From Haliscomenobacter sp040403615 (lineage in GTDB: Bacteria; Bacteroidota; Bacteroidia; Chitinophagales; Saprospiraceae), in the NCBI RefSeq assembly GCF_040403615.1, contig NZ_JBBAKG010000004.1:1-64000 (forward strand): a DNA stretch of 64,000 nt, read 5' to 3'. Of the stretch, positions 48,109 through 56,911 are shown piece after piece. The translations under genes and the position numbers were made by a program. Numbering within the stretch: the first letter of the stretch is position 1; every line of letters begins with the position of its first letter. The notes beneath the pieces were generated by a model. That model had not been told where the DNA came from, made no database searches, and was given only the letters and a program-made list of their open reading frames with translations.

Positions 48109-50274
48109 TTATTTCACCACACTTCCATTGCTCACTCCTGGATTTGGACTCACCAAACGCAATTTCCCATCCAGGTCTTCCGCACTCAGAATCATGCCGT
48201 TGGATTCAATGCCGCGCAGTTTGCGCGGAGCCAGGTTGGCCACTACGACGACCTGTTTGCCAGGAAGTTCTTCGGGACTGAAATGCTCGGCGATACCAGA
48301 TACGATGGTGCGTTCTTCAAAGCCGAGGTCGATTTGCAATTTGAGCAATTTATCTGCTTTGGGTACGCGATCTGCCGACAAAATGGTGCCGACCCGCAGG
48401 TCGATTTTGGCAAAATCTTCGTATTGTATTTCTTCCTTCACCGCAGGAATTTCATTGCTGGTTAAAGTAGGTGTTGACGCGGTCATTTCAGGAGCATGTT
48501 TAAGTTTCTCTGCCTCGATGGCCAAAATAGCGGCCAATTTTTCTTTTTGCCGATTGACGATGTCCAGTCTGCTGGGATCACGGCGATCGTTGATTTTTGG
48601 GAACAGCACTTCGGGTTCACCAATGGGGTGGCCACTGGGCAACAAAGCTTCGCCATTTTCGAGTTTTTGCAGCAGCTCCGTCCAATCACCGTTTTGCACC
48701 GGAGGCAATCCGATCAGTTTGCGCAAACGAGGCGAAATAAAGGGGATAAACGGATGTGCCATCAGGCTCAACAAAGCTACAATTTGCAGGCAAATGTACA
48801 TGCACTCCCGAATAACCGGGCTATCCGGGTTTTCCTTGTAGATGTTCCAGGGAGAAACATCCTGCAAATAGGTGTTGCCATAGGAAGATATTTCCATGAA
48901 AGTTTGGCTCGCCGCTTTAAAGCTATAGCTGTCCATTTCTTCACAAAAGCGCTGGGTCAGCGCAGTGACATCGGCCAGTTTTTCAGCAAGATCAAAGTCA
49001 ACTTGGGGAACATTTCCATTGAAGTACTTTTGACTTAACGAAATGACCCGGTTGATAAAATTGCCAAGGTTGTCTGCCAGTTCTTTATCGTGGTAATCGA
49101 TAAAATCGTCCCACTTGAAATCGGCATCCCGGTTTTCGGGCAAATTGCGCAGCAACGCGTAGCGGAGAGCGTCTTCTTTATTCGGGAAATCGGCAAATTC
49201 TTCAAGGTAACTGTGCTGCTCGATGCCCCAACCACGCGATTTTGAAAACTTTTGGCCTTCAAAATTCAGGAATTGGTTGGCAGGTACATTTTTGGGCAGA
49301 GCAAATTCGCCATGCGCCTTGAGCATGGCCGGAAAAATGATGCAGTGAAAAACGATGTTGTCTTTGCCAATGAAATGAACCAGCTCTACATCGTCGCCTT
49401 TCCAATAGTCTTCCCAGTTTTTGCCATGATCCAGTGCCCATTGCTTGGTGGCAGAAATGTAGCCAATTGGCGCGTCGAACCAGACGTACAAGACCTTGCC
49501 CTTGCCTTCAGGAAGCGGAACGGGGATGCCCCAATCGAGGTCACGCGTGATGGATCGGGGGTGCAAACCGCCTTCCAACCAAGACAAGCACTGACCCAAG
49601 ACGTGGTTTTTCCAGGTTTTGGGATCGTGGTGCTGTTTTCCATCTAGCACACCGGTTTCAACCCAGTTCTTGAGCCATTCGGTATGTTTGTCCAGTTTGA
49701 AGTACCAGTGTTTGGTTTTTTTCAGAATGGGAGCTTTGCCACTCAAGGTCGAACGCGGATTGATCAATTCGAGTGGAGAGAGGTCTGAGCCGCAGTTTTC
49801 ACACTGATCTCCGTACGCTTCTGGGTTGCCGCATTTTGGGCAAGTTCCAATGATGTAGCGATCCGCTAAAAATTGATTGTAATCTTCGTCATAATATTGC
49901 TCTATGAAATTTTCTTCAAACTCCCCTCCTTTTTCGTAAAGGTTCAAGAAAAAATCCTGAGAGGTTTTATGGTGGATGGCAGCACTGGTGCGGTGGTAAA
50001 TGTCGAAAGAAATGCCCAACTGCTCAAACGTGGACTTGTTAAGAGTATGGTACTTGTCGATGATTTCCTGAGGCGTGATGCCATCTTTTTTAGCGCGAAT
50101 GGTAATGGCTGCACCGTGTTCGTCCGAACCACAAACCCAAACCACATCTTTGCCTGACATTCGCAGGTAACGCACATAAATATCGGCAGGCAGGTAAGCT
50201 CCGGCCAAATGGCCTAAATGCAAGGCGCCGTTGGCATAGGGCAGCGCAGAAGTGATCAGGTATTTTTTAGACAT
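48109..50274 (-). CDS. metG: Methionyl-tRNA synthetase
   Basis: 721 aa. HIGH motif 'LPYANGALHLGHLAGA', zinc knuckle 'GTCPKCGNPEAYGDQCENCG', KMSKS equivalent 'GQKFSKSRGWG', anticodon-binding helical domain, and a C-terminal EMAPII/Trbp111-like tRNA-binding domain ('YEDFAKIDLRVGTILSADRV' to 'LVSPNPGVSNGSVVK') that also dimerises the enzyme. Charges tRNA-Met for initiation and elongation. Single essential gene. Confidence 0.97.
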   Translation of the reverse strand: MSKKYLITSALPYANGALHLGHLAGAYLPADIYVRYLRMSGKDVVWVCGSDEHGAAITIRAKKDGITPQEIIDKYHTLNKSTFEQLGISFDIYHRTSAAIHHKTSQDFFLNLYEKGGEFEENFIEQYYDEDYNQFLADRYIIGTCPKCGNPEAYGDQCENCGSDLSPLELINPRSTLSGKAPILKKTKHWYFKLDKHTEWLKNWVETGVLDGKQHHDPKTWKNHVLGQCLSWLEGGLHPRSITRDLDWGIPVPLPEGKGKVLYVWFDAPIGYISATKQWALDHGKNWEDYWKGDDVELVHFIGKDNIVFHCIIFPAMLKAHGEFALPKNVPANQFLNFEGQKFSKSRGWGIEQHSYLEEFADFPNKEDALRYALLRNLPENRDADFKWDDFIDYHDKELADNLGNFINRVISLSQKYFNGNVPQVDFDLAEKLADVTALTQRFCEEMDSYSFKAASQTFMEISSYGNTYLQDVSPWNIYKENPDSPVIRECMYICLQIVALLSLMAHPFIPFISPRLRKLIGLPPVQNGDWTELLQKLENGEALLPSGHPIGEPEVLFPKINDRRDPSRLDIVNRQKEKLAAILAIEAEKLKHAPEMTASTPTLTSNEIPAVKEEIQYEDFAKIDLRVGTILSADRVPKADKLLKLQIDLGFEERTIVSGIAEHFSPEELPGKQVVVVANLAPRKLRGIESNGMILSAEDLDGKLRLVSPNPGVSNGSVVK

Positions 50275-50440
50275 GGTACAGCAATTGATAGGGGCTGAAA
50301 GTTTTCAAAAAAGAATTTGGCGCGAATATAAGCTTTTGTCAAACGCTGAAAGCGTTTAAATGGTTCCTAAATGAAGAAAACCCGTTTGAAATAAAACCAG
50401 ATTTTTACAATTGTGATACATCAACATAATTGATTCGTTG

Positions 50441-50448
50441 TATATTTG
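50441..50448 (+). promoter_or_regulatory. -7 promoter box ahead of a candidate structured RNA
   Basis: TATATTTG is an exact TAnnTTTG -7 element. No TTTG lies 19-20 bp upstream, so the promoter call rests on one box and on the match between the predicted start (about 50454) and the start of the RNA stem. Confidence 0.4.
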
Positions 50449-50453
50449 TACCT

Positions 50454-50614
50454 TATATTTTTGGTTTCTAGTTTGAGCACGGCTCTTGGTTTACTTTCCA
50501 GTATTATTTTCAGCCTTCTACACTATCTAGCCTACACATTTATTGTTTTTTTGATCTTGTCTTTGCACCTGTTGAAGACTAAGAGATGTTGCGATTCTAG
50601 ATAAACCAATTATA
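50454..50614 (+). ncRNA. Candidate long-hairpin RNA, possibly 6S-like
   Basis: The two ends of a roughly 160-nt interval pair. TTGGTTT-CTAG (50461-50471) pairs with CTAG-AT-AAACCAA (50597-50609), plus terminal TATA/TATA. Further in, CTCTTGG pairs with CTAAGAG, and TTCAGC with GTTGAA near the apex. The layout of closing stem, unpaired middle and apical stem recalls 6S RNA, but I cannot confirm the family. No ORF longer than a few codons lies on this strand. Confidence 0.35.
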
Positions 50615-50615
50615 T

Positions 50616-50642
50616 GGCAGCCCCCTCCCTTCGGGGGTTGCC
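50616..50642 (+). terminator. GC-rich hairpin after the candidate RNA
   Basis: GGCAGCCCCC (50616-50625) pairs with GGGGGTTGCC (50633-50642) with one G-U pair and a 7-nt loop. T-rich sequence begins only about 17 nt later, so it is an imperfect terminator; it may also be part of the RNA itself. Confidence 0.4.
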
Positions 50643-50704
50643 CTTGTTCTGAACCTTTTTTATTTTTTCGCTTTTTTGTTACCTTGCCTGCAAGTATACA
50701 ATTT

Positions 50705-51558
50705 ATGCGAATCAACCCTTTCCAGGCACTTTTGCCGACTTTAGAAAAAATTGGAGCAACGGATGCTTTTTTTGCCGCAGTAAAAGAAGATTTCCCTCAA
50801 TTTGTTCAAGAGGGTTTGTTTGAATCAAGAGCTGCTTCAGCCCTTTATGTTTGCGCCATTCACACTTCTACTCACCTTGCTTTGGGCATTGTTGCCTGCG
50901 CTTCGGTGCATGATTACTTGAATGGGGTCATTGTACGCCACGAAAATACCATACCCGCCAAAGAGGCAATCCAAATTCGTTTGTGGAAAGAACAGCGAGC
51001 TATGTTAAAGCCAGTTTTGCTGACTTATCCTTTGGTTCCAGCAATCGATGCCTGGGCAAAACGGATAAGCGAAGACGAGTCGCCTTTTTTAAACATTGTG
51101 TTTTCAGAAGAAAACCAGACTTATCAAATTTGGGAAGTCAACGATCCAAAAGAAATACAGTACGTTCAGGAATTATTTGCAGCTTTTGTACCACGGGCCT
51201 ACATTGCCGATGGGCACCACCGCACCTCTTCGGCGGCAGTATTGTTCGAGCAAGCGCTGCCAGAGCAGCGCATTGATCCCAATTTTTTGGTTGCTTTTTT
51301 TCCGTCCAATCAATTGAGCATTCAGGCTTTTCACCGCTTATTGGATGGGGTAGACTGGCCGCTTGAAGTACTTTTGAAAAAGCTATCTGTCTACTTTTTG
51401 ATCGAGCCTTTAAATGAAGCCGCCGCACCACAGCGAAAATTTGAAATCTGCTTTTTAGCAGAAAATCAAGCTTTTCGCCTAATTTGGCGGCCAGAATTTT
51501 TGGCCCATTACCATTGGGAGAAAGCCCTCTTGGACGCGCAATTGTTCAACGAAGTGAT
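50705..51558 (+). CDS. DUF1015 family protein, C-terminus lost in gap
   Basis: About 284 aa before the gap, from the ATG at 50705 (MRINPFQALLPTLEKIGATD). The family hallmark 'ADGHHRTSSAA' is present, as is 'FLNIVFSEENQTYQIWEVND'. DUF1015 proteins are about 400 aa and are often encoded near serine biosynthesis genes; function unknown. The sequence that appears in frame beyond the gap belongs to an unrelated amidohydrolase, so this gene must end inside the gap or be truncated there. Confidence 0.85.
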
Positions 51559-51658
51559 NNNNNNNNNNNNNNNNNNNNNNNNNNNNNNNNNNNNNNNNNN
51601 NNNNNNNNNNNNNNNNNNNNNNNNNNNNNNNNNNNNNNNNNNNNNNNNNNNNNNNNNN
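51559..51658. other. Assembly gap (100 N) joining two unrelated gene fragments
   Basis: Exactly 100 N, a placeholder. The DUF1015 fragment to the left and the amidohydrolase fragment to the right share a frame only because of the arbitrary gap length. Given normal family sizes, some 350 bp of DUF1015 and about 400 bp of the amidohydrolase are missing. Confidence 0.95.
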
Positions 51659-52387
51659 GAAAATTGGTTCAACAACTTCAAGCCTGCTTACGACCAACAA
51701 AGCGACAGCAATGGCAACCGCAAGAGTGCCGTTCCGCACGCGCCTTATACCGTTTCGCGCAATTTGTTCCAAAAAATCAATGCGTTGAATACCCCAGGAA
51801 GTACCGTTAGCATCCACAACCAGGAAACGCCAGGGGAGAATGCCCTTTTCCTCAACAAGACGGGCAGCTTTTTGGATTTTTATGAGGGATTTGGATTCCC
51901 GTTGGATCAGTTCACACCAAGTGGCAAGCCTTCTATCTACTACGCGCTTGAAAACATGGATCCCAACTGCCGCACGCTTTTTGTGCACAATACCGAAAGT
52001 ACCCCTGAAGACATCCGTGCCGCTCAAGCCTGGAGTGACAATATTTATTGGGCCACTTGCCCCAACGCCAATTTGTACATCGAAAATCGCTTGCCCAACT
52101 ACCAATATTTTCTGGATACTGGGGCCAAAGTGACCATCGGTACAGATAGTTTGACCTCCAACTGGCAGTTGTCCATTTTGGAAGAAATGAAAACCATTGC
52201 CCGTTTCCAGTCTTATGTGCCATTCCAAACCCTACTGCGCTGGGCTACGATCAACGGAGCCGAGGCGCTCGGATTTGATGACCAATTGGGCAGCATCGAA
52301 GTGGGCAAAAAACCAGGATTGTTGTTGCTGAATTTGGGAGAAGAGGAGCAGTTGGTGCACGATACCAAAGTGCAGCGGATTGTGTGA
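51659..52387 (+). CDS. Metal-dependent amidohydrolase, N-terminus lost in gap
   Basis: About 242 C-terminal residues of a family normally near 380-400 aa. 'APYTVSRNLFQKI', 'TVSIHNQETPGENALF' (H-x-x-E), 'CRTLFVHNTES' (second metal/catalytic His), 'VTIGTDSLTSNWQLSILEEM' (metal-binding Asp) and 'GAEALGFDDQLGSIEVGKKP' are typical of the guanine-deaminase/aminodeoxyfutalosine-deaminase group of cytosolic amidohydrolases. Which base or nucleoside it deaminates cannot be told. A terminator follows at 52398. Confidence 0.85.
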   Translation, partial: ENWFNNFKPAYDQQSDSNGNRKSAVPHAPYTVSRNLFQKINALNTPGSTVSIHNQETPGENALFLNKTGSFLDFYEGFGFPLDQFTPSGKPSIYYALENMDPNCRTLFVHNTESTPEDIRAAQAWSDNIYWATCPNANLYIENRLPNYQYFLDTGAKVTIGTDSLTSNWQLSILEEMKTIARFQSYVPFQTLLRWATINGAEALGFDDQLGSIEVGKKPGLLLLNLGEEEQLVHDTKVQRIV

Positions 52388-52397
52388 GTTCGACTGC

Positions 52398-52434
52398 GTA
52401 GACCGAACAAAAGTTGAACTATTGTTCGGTCTAC
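52398..52434. terminator. Bidirectional hairpin between convergent genes
   Basis: GTAGACCGAACAA (52398-52410) pairs perfectly over 13 bp with TTGTTCGGTCTAC (52422-52434), loop 11 nt. Only a short T-tract follows, but the position between two convergent stop codons supports terminator function. Confidence 0.7.
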
Positions 52435-52449
52435 TTTACGTAACTCATG

Positions 52450-52992
52450 TTACTTCACTTTTTTCAATGCTTCAATCATGCTATCGCTGAAATCCTTCAG
52501 CAAGTAAGTTTTGATGGGTAACTTTTTGCTGACCTTGGGATCAGGAATGAGTTGCTTTTTCTTGTCATTCCAATGGTTCCTGTTGGCTTCAAAAGCGCCA
52601 GTGAGCAGGTTGTAACTGGACATCCCTGAGCCGTCATTCATCGCATTTCCAAATTGCTCGTTGTCGTAACCAATGACTTTAATTTGCTTCAATTTGGGAT
52701 CGTAACGGAATTTGTAGGTATAAGACGCCCGCATATAATTGATCGCCAAAACCACCACATTTTTGCTCATCGAAACCGTACGTTGATCACCTGCAATAGT
52801 GATGTTTTGAGTACTGATCACTTTACTGCCTTGGCTGGACAATGCGTAGGTGATCTTCATCCCGTCATCGGTATTTACCAACTCCAGTTTATCGACCTTT
52901 CCATCGGCATCCAAGTCGTAAGAAATTTTGTTTTGTCCAAAGGTCGTCACTGTTAAGAAAAGCAAGAACGGTAGTAATGTTGATTTCATCAT
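52450..52992 (-). CDS. Hypothetical exported protein (about 180 aa)
   Basis: The signal peptide MMKSTLLPFLLFLTVTTFGQ is followed by a beta-rich domain with an EF-hand-like or VCBS-like first strand ('SYDLDADGKVDKLELVNTDD') and alternating strands ('GDQRTVSMSKNVVVLAINYM', 'SYTYKFRYDPKLKQIKVIGY'). A similar calcium-binding-like 'DLDADGKVD' start is seen in FG-GAP/VCBS proteins; otherwise the family is unrecognised. The gene is third in line after cysE-cysM with a 25-bp gap, so it may be co-transcribed. Confidence 0.75.
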   Translation of the reverse strand: MMKSTLLPFLLFLTVTTFGQNKISYDLDADGKVDKLELVNTDDGMKITYALSSQGSKVISTQNITIAGDQRTVSMSKNVVVLAINYMRASYTYKFRYDPKLKQIKVIGYDNEQFGNAMNDGSGMSSYNLLTGAFEANRNHWNDKKKQLIPDPKVSKKLPIKTYLLKDFSDSMIEALKKVK

Positions 52993-53017
52993 GTTGTTTT
53001 TAATTTTCAATCATTGA

Positions 53018-53911
53018 TCAGCCCAAGTTTTTTCCAAAAATGCCAGAAGACAGGTACCGATCCCCTCGATCACAAATGATGCATACGATCACGGCTTTAT
53101 CCAGTTCGGCAGCCAGTTTGGCGACGGCGGCTACTGCTCCTCCGCTGCTGACGCCACCAAAAATAGCGTCTTCTTGGGCCAATCGACGCATCATTTCAGT
53201 TGCTTCTGCCTGAGATACATCGATGATCCGATCTACCCGCTCTGCATCGTAAATTTCTGGCAAAAACTCTTTAGACCAGCGGCGAATACCCGGAATATTT
53301 GAGCCATCGGTAGGTTGCACGCCCACGATCTGGACGTTCTGGCTTTGTTCTTTCAAATACCTGGAAGTGCCCATGATGGTGCCCGTAGTGCCCATAGAAG
53401 AAACAAAATGAGTGACTTTGCCGTCAGTGTCTCTCCAGATTTCCGGTCCGGTGCTGCGGTAATGGGCTCCCCAGTTGTCGGGATTGGCAAACTGATTGAG
53501 CATCAGGTAACCGCCTTGAGCAACCATTTCTTCTGCTAATTCACGGGAGTATTCGATGGTTTTTTCAGCTGGAGTGAGCAGGACTTCGGCGCCGTATGCT
53601 TCCATGGTCTGTACCCGTTCGGCGGTAGAGTTATCTGGCATAATTAAGGTAATGTCTACATCAAACAAGCGGGCGATCATGGCCAGGGCAATGCCCGTGT
53701 TTCCACTGGTGGCTTCCACCAATTTCACCCCGGGAAGGAGCTCTCCCCGATCAATGGCGCCCTTGATCATGCCATAAGCAGCGCGGTCTTTGACACTACC
53801 TCCTGGATTTTGTCCTTCTAATTTGCCGTATATTTTCACACCAGGTTTCTGAATCACATGTCGTATTTCAACCAAGGGAGTATTTCCGATTAAGTCTGCT
53901 ACCGAAGCCAT
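53018..53911 (-). CDS. cysM: Cysteine synthase B (O-acetylserine sulfhydrylase)
   Basis: 297 aa PLP enzyme. The Schiff-base lysine is in 'NPGGSVKDRAAYGMI', 'EATSGNTGIALAMIA' is the substrate-binding loop, and 'GTTGTIMGTSRYLKEQ' binds the cofactor phosphate. Length and the loop around 'GVQPTDGSNIPGIRRW' fit the CysM branch, which can use thiosulfate as well as sulfide. It acts directly after the serine acetyltransferase encoded 21 bp upstream, so the two genes form a complete serine-to-cysteine unit. Confidence 0.95.
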   Translation of the reverse strand: MASVADLIGNTPLVEIRHVIQKPGVKIYGKLEGQNPGGSVKDRAAYGMIKGAIDRGELLPGVKLVEATSGNTGIALAMIARLFDVDITLIMPDNSTAERVQTMEAYGAEVLLTPAEKTIEYSRELAEEMVAQGGYLMLNQFANPDNWGAHYRSTGPEIWRDTDGKVTHFVSSMGTTGTIMGTSRYLKEQSQNVQIVGVQPTDGSNIPGIRRWSKEFLPEIYDAERVDRIIDVSQAEATEMMRRLAQEDAIFGGVSSGGAVAAVAKLAAELDKAVIVCIICDRGDRYLSSGIFGKNLG

Positions 53912-53932
53912 AAGTTGTTTTTTGGGAGTAAT

Positions 53933-54745
53933 TTAATCTGCTTTGTTTCTTTGTTGGAGACTGTCGTTGGAGCTGTAATATACCCTACTGAAGGGCGGTA
54001 CACTCTTGGTTACCCATACATTGCCACCAATGATGCTGCCATTGCCAATCACAGTTTCGCCCCCCAGAATGGTTGCTCCTGAATAAATTACCACATTGTC
54101 TTCAATGGTAGGATGGCGTTTCGTTTCAGCCAATTCTTTCTTTACACTGAGTGCCCCCAAGGTAACGCCCTGGTATATTTTTACATTGTCGCCAATGTGG
54201 GAAGTACCTCCAATTACTACTCCGGTACCGTGGTCGATGCAAAAGTTTTTCCCAATTTCTGCCGAAGGGTGGATGTCTACTCCGGTGCGGCTGTGCGCGT
54301 ATTCTGTCAAGATCCGGGGGATAAGTGGAATGCGCATTTCATACAATTCATGAGAAATGCGGTACACGGCAATAGCATAAAAACCCGGGTAGGTACGAAT
54401 CACTTCGGGCAGATCAATGGCAGCAGGGTCACCCTTCAAAATGGCCTCAGCATCCATGAGCAGGAATTCGCGTACCCTGGGCAGACTGGCCATAAACTCC
54501 CCTTCCAATTCAGGGGCTTTGGTATGCAAAGCATGATCTGCGGTATCCAATATTTTATTCAACTCCAGTTTGAGGCCATGAAAGTATTGCTCAAATTCGC
54601 GCAAGTTGGTAAACCGATGATCTGAAAATTCAGGAAACAACAAACCCAAAATGCCATTCAACCAGGAGGAGATGCTGGAAGGGGAAGGCATTTCTTGGGA
54701 ATCGCGGTGCTTCTCGTAAAGTTTTTGAATGAATTGTTTTTCCAT
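53933..54745 (-). CDS. cysE: Serine O-acetyltransferase
   Basis: 270 aa from the ATG at 54745 (MEKQFIQKLYEKHRDSQEMP); the longer frame from 54892 reads through non-coding AT-rich DNA. An N-terminal helical domain is followed by a left-handed beta helix with 'GVDIHPSAEIGKNFCIDHGT' then 'GVVIGGTSHIGDNVKIYQGV' and the catalytic His/Asp region 'CIDHGTGVVIGG'. It resembles EpsC/SATase-like enzymes. It produces O-acetylserine for the CysM enzyme encoded next. It lacks the long C-terminal inhibitory tail of enterobacterial CysE. Confidence 0.93.
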   Translation of the reverse strand: MEKQFIQKLYEKHRDSQEMPSPSSISSWLNGILGLLFPEFSDHRFTNLREFEQYFHGLKLELNKILDTADHALHTKAPELEGEFMASLPRVREFLLMDAEAILKGDPAAIDLPEVIRTYPGFYAIAVYRISHELYEMRIPLIPRILTEYAHSRTGVDIHPSAEIGKNFCIDHGTGVVIGGTSHIGDNVKIYQGVTLGALSVKKELAETKRHPTIEDNVVIYSGATILGGETVIGNGSIIGGNVWVTKSVPPFSRVYYSSNDSLQQRNKAD

Positions 54746-54901
54746 AGGGAAATATTTATAGTACATTCCGAAGGTAAAGATAGAACAAGATAGAGGAAGA
54801 TAAAGTGAAACACGGTTTCTAACTTTTTTGAAAAAAATAATTTCCAGGGTAGTACATTTGATCAAGAACAAGTAGCGTGTTCGTCCTACCAAGCATTGCT
54901 T

Positions 54902-55987
54902 ATGACCGATCCAAAGGAAGATGCAACCAAACCAAGCGTAAGAGCAGGAATCAACCCGCCTGCCTCAGTAAATCCTACGTGGAGTCCCAAAAAACGACGC
55001 AACCACTTGAATGCCAAGTCGTATATCGAAGGCATTTTGGAAGGTGATCGTACCCTGCTCAGTCAGGCCATCACTTTGGTTGAAAGCAAACAAGCACAAC
55101 ACCAGGCTTTGGCGCATGAAATCATTGAAGGTTGCTTGCCGCACAGCGGAAAATCCATCCGGATCGGGATTACTGGCGTGCCTGGAGTGGGAAAAAGCAC
55201 TTTCATTGAAGCTTTAGGGGGGAGTTTTAGCAATGCTGGCCAAAAGTTGGCCGTATTGGCCATTGATCCCAGCAGTCAAATCAGCAAAGGCAGTATCCTG
55301 GGCGATAAAACGCGCATGGCCAAACTGGCAACCGATCCAAAAGTGTACATTCGCCCTTCAGCAGCTGGCGATTCACTGGGTGGTGTAGCCCGCAAAACCC
55401 GTGAAACCATCATTTTGTGCGAAGCGGCGGGGTTTGATGCACTCTTTGTCGAAACAGTTGGAGTAGGCCAATCTGAAGTAGCGGTTCATTCTATGGTCGA
55501 TTTTTTTCTTTTATTGCTGCTTCCCGGTGCTGGAGATGAACTTCAGGGCATCAAAAGAGGTATAGTAGAAATGGCAGATCTGGTTGCCGTCAACAAGGCC
55601 GATGGCGACAACCTGCAAAGTGCCAAAAGGGCGGCAGCGGATTACCGCAATGCCTTGCACCTCTTTCCACCCAAGGCCAGCAATTGGGAGGTTTTGGTCA
55701 AAACCTGTTCGGCGATCAGCGGTGAAGGGATTTCTGAAATCAAGCAGGGGATTGAAGCATTTCAGGTTTTCACCAAAAGCAATGGCTATTTTCAATCCCA
55801 ACGACAGGAACAAGCCCGATACTGGTTGCACGAAACCATTCAGCAACTGATTCGCGATCAATTTTATGAACATTCCCGGGTAGCAATGTTGTTGAAGGAA
55901 AGGGAAACGGAAGTTTTGGCGCAACTCAAATCTCCGTTCCATGCCGCAGAGGAGTTGGTGAAAGCATTTTTGGAAGCTGCAAAATAA
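54902..55987 (+). CDS. meaB: MeaB/ArgK-type G-protein chaperone of methylmalonyl-CoA mutase
   Basis: 361 aa from the ATG at 54902. Walker A 'GITGVPGVGKSTFIEALG', 'AIDPSSQISKGSILGDKTRM', 'FVETVGVGQSEVAVHSMVD' and the G4 motif 'VAVNKADGDN' are those of MeaB. It loads and protects the B12 cofactor of methylmalonyl-CoA mutase. The mutase genes are not in the window. Promoter-like TACATTTG at 54853-54860, with a TTTG 22 bp further upstream, slightly over normal spacing. Confidence 0.93.
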   Translation: MTDPKEDATKPSVRAGINPPASVNPTWSPKKRRNHLNAKSYIEGILEGDRTLLSQAITLVESKQAQHQALAHEIIEGCLPHSGKSIRIGITGVPGVGKSTFIEALGGSFSNAGQKLAVLAIDPSSQISKGSILGDKTRMAKLATDPKVYIRPSAAGDSLGGVARKTRETIILCEAAGFDALFVETVGVGQSEVAVHSMVDFFLLLLLPGAGDELQGIKRGIVEMADLVAVNKADGDNLQSAKRAAADYRNALHLFPPKASNWEVLVKTCSAISGEGISEIKQGIEAFQVFTKSNGYFQSQRQEQARYWLHETIQQLIRDQFYEHSRVAMLLKERETEVLAQLKSPFHAAEELVKAFLEAAK

Positions 55988-56090
55988 AAGTTTCCTTATC
56001 TTGGCAAAGCAAAAAAGGTACTGTTCGCCGACAATTTGTAGCAGTTGGGAGGAAAATTTTCGGAAGAAAAACCTAAGCCCCCTAATATTG

Positions 56091-56219
56091 CTTAGTCTGA
56101 TGCAAAAAATTACTTCCCGATTTTTTGAGAGGCTTTTGAATAGGAAGCTCACTTTAAATGAACCGTTCGGCTTCCTATTCAAAATCCAAAATCGGGAAGT
56201 TAATTTTTCTGCGTTATTT
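56091..56219. repeat. Palindromic element, family A copy 3
   Basis: Full copy in the opposite orientation to copies 1 and 4: CTTCCCGATTTT..AAAATCGGGAAG outer stem, TTTTGAATAGGAAG..CTTCCTATTCAAAA inner stem, core CACTTTAAATGAACCGTTCG. The TAACGCAG end (on the minus strand) faces the lemA start 35 bp away. Confidence 0.9.
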
Positions 56220-56253
56220 ACATTTTTGAACTTTTCAAAACAAAACCAATACA

Positions 56254-56844
56254 ATGAATAAATTAATCAGTTCAGTAGTCCTTATTTTGGTAGGACTGAT
56301 GTTGCTTTTTGGTGGATGCAGCACTTACAACGGAATGGTCAATTCCGATGAAGACGTTGACAACACCTGGTCAAAAGTTCAATCTGCTTATCAGCGTCGT
56401 GCCGACCTAATCCCAAATTTGGTGAACACGGTAAAGGGCGTAGCAAATTTTGAAAAAAGCACCCTTACCGCAGTGGTCGAAGCACGTGCCAAGGCTAGCA
56501 GCATCACCATTGATCCTTCCACGGCTACTCCAGAGCAATTGGCGGCATTCCAACAAGCACAAAGTGGAATCTCTCAAACACTGGGGCGTTTGATGGTGAT
56601 TTCTGAGCAATATCCAGAACTTAAGGCCAACCAATCGTTCTTGGAGTTGCAATCCCAGTTGGAAGGCACCGAAAACCGCATCAAAGTAGCTCGGGACAAT
56701 TACAACGATGCGGCGACCAATTTCAACAAAAAAATTCGCCGCTTCCCTGCGAGCTTGATCGCAGGCATGTCTGGTTTTCACCAAAGATCACAATTTCAGG
56801 CTGAGCAAAATGCCCAGAACGCACCTGACGTGAAATTTGATTAA
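56254..56844 (+). CDS. lemA: LemA family protein
   Basis: 196 aa. An N-terminal lipobox-like signal anchor ('MLLFGGCSTYNGMV') is followed by the LemA four-helix domain: 'VDNTWSKVQSAYQRRADLIP' and 'NLVNTVKGVANFEKSTLTAV', 'LKANQSFLELQSQLEGTENR', 'RDNYNDAATNFNKKIRRFPA'. LemA proteins are envelope proteins of unclear biochemical role, nearly always linked to TPM-domain genes, as here. First gene of a three-gene operon. Confidence 0.93.
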   Translation: MNKLISSVVLILVGLMLLFGGCSTYNGMVNSDEDVDNTWSKVQSAYQRRADLIPNLVNTVKGVANFEKSTLTAVVEARAKASSITIDPSTATPEQLAAFQQAQSGISQTLGRLMVISEQYPELKANQSFLELQSQLEGTENRIKVARDNYNDAATNFNKKIRRFPASLIAGMSGFHQRSQFQAEQNAQNAPDVKFD

Positions 56845-56911
56845 AAAATTGCAGGGTTTAGCAGTGGATATTTTTCACTGCTAAACTCCTACAATTCTCG
56901 AACCCTTCATT

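Noticed and set aside
54746..54892. N-terminal extension of the serine acetyltransferase
   Set aside because: The stretch is AT-rich intergenic DNA translated by chance; the family start is at 54745.
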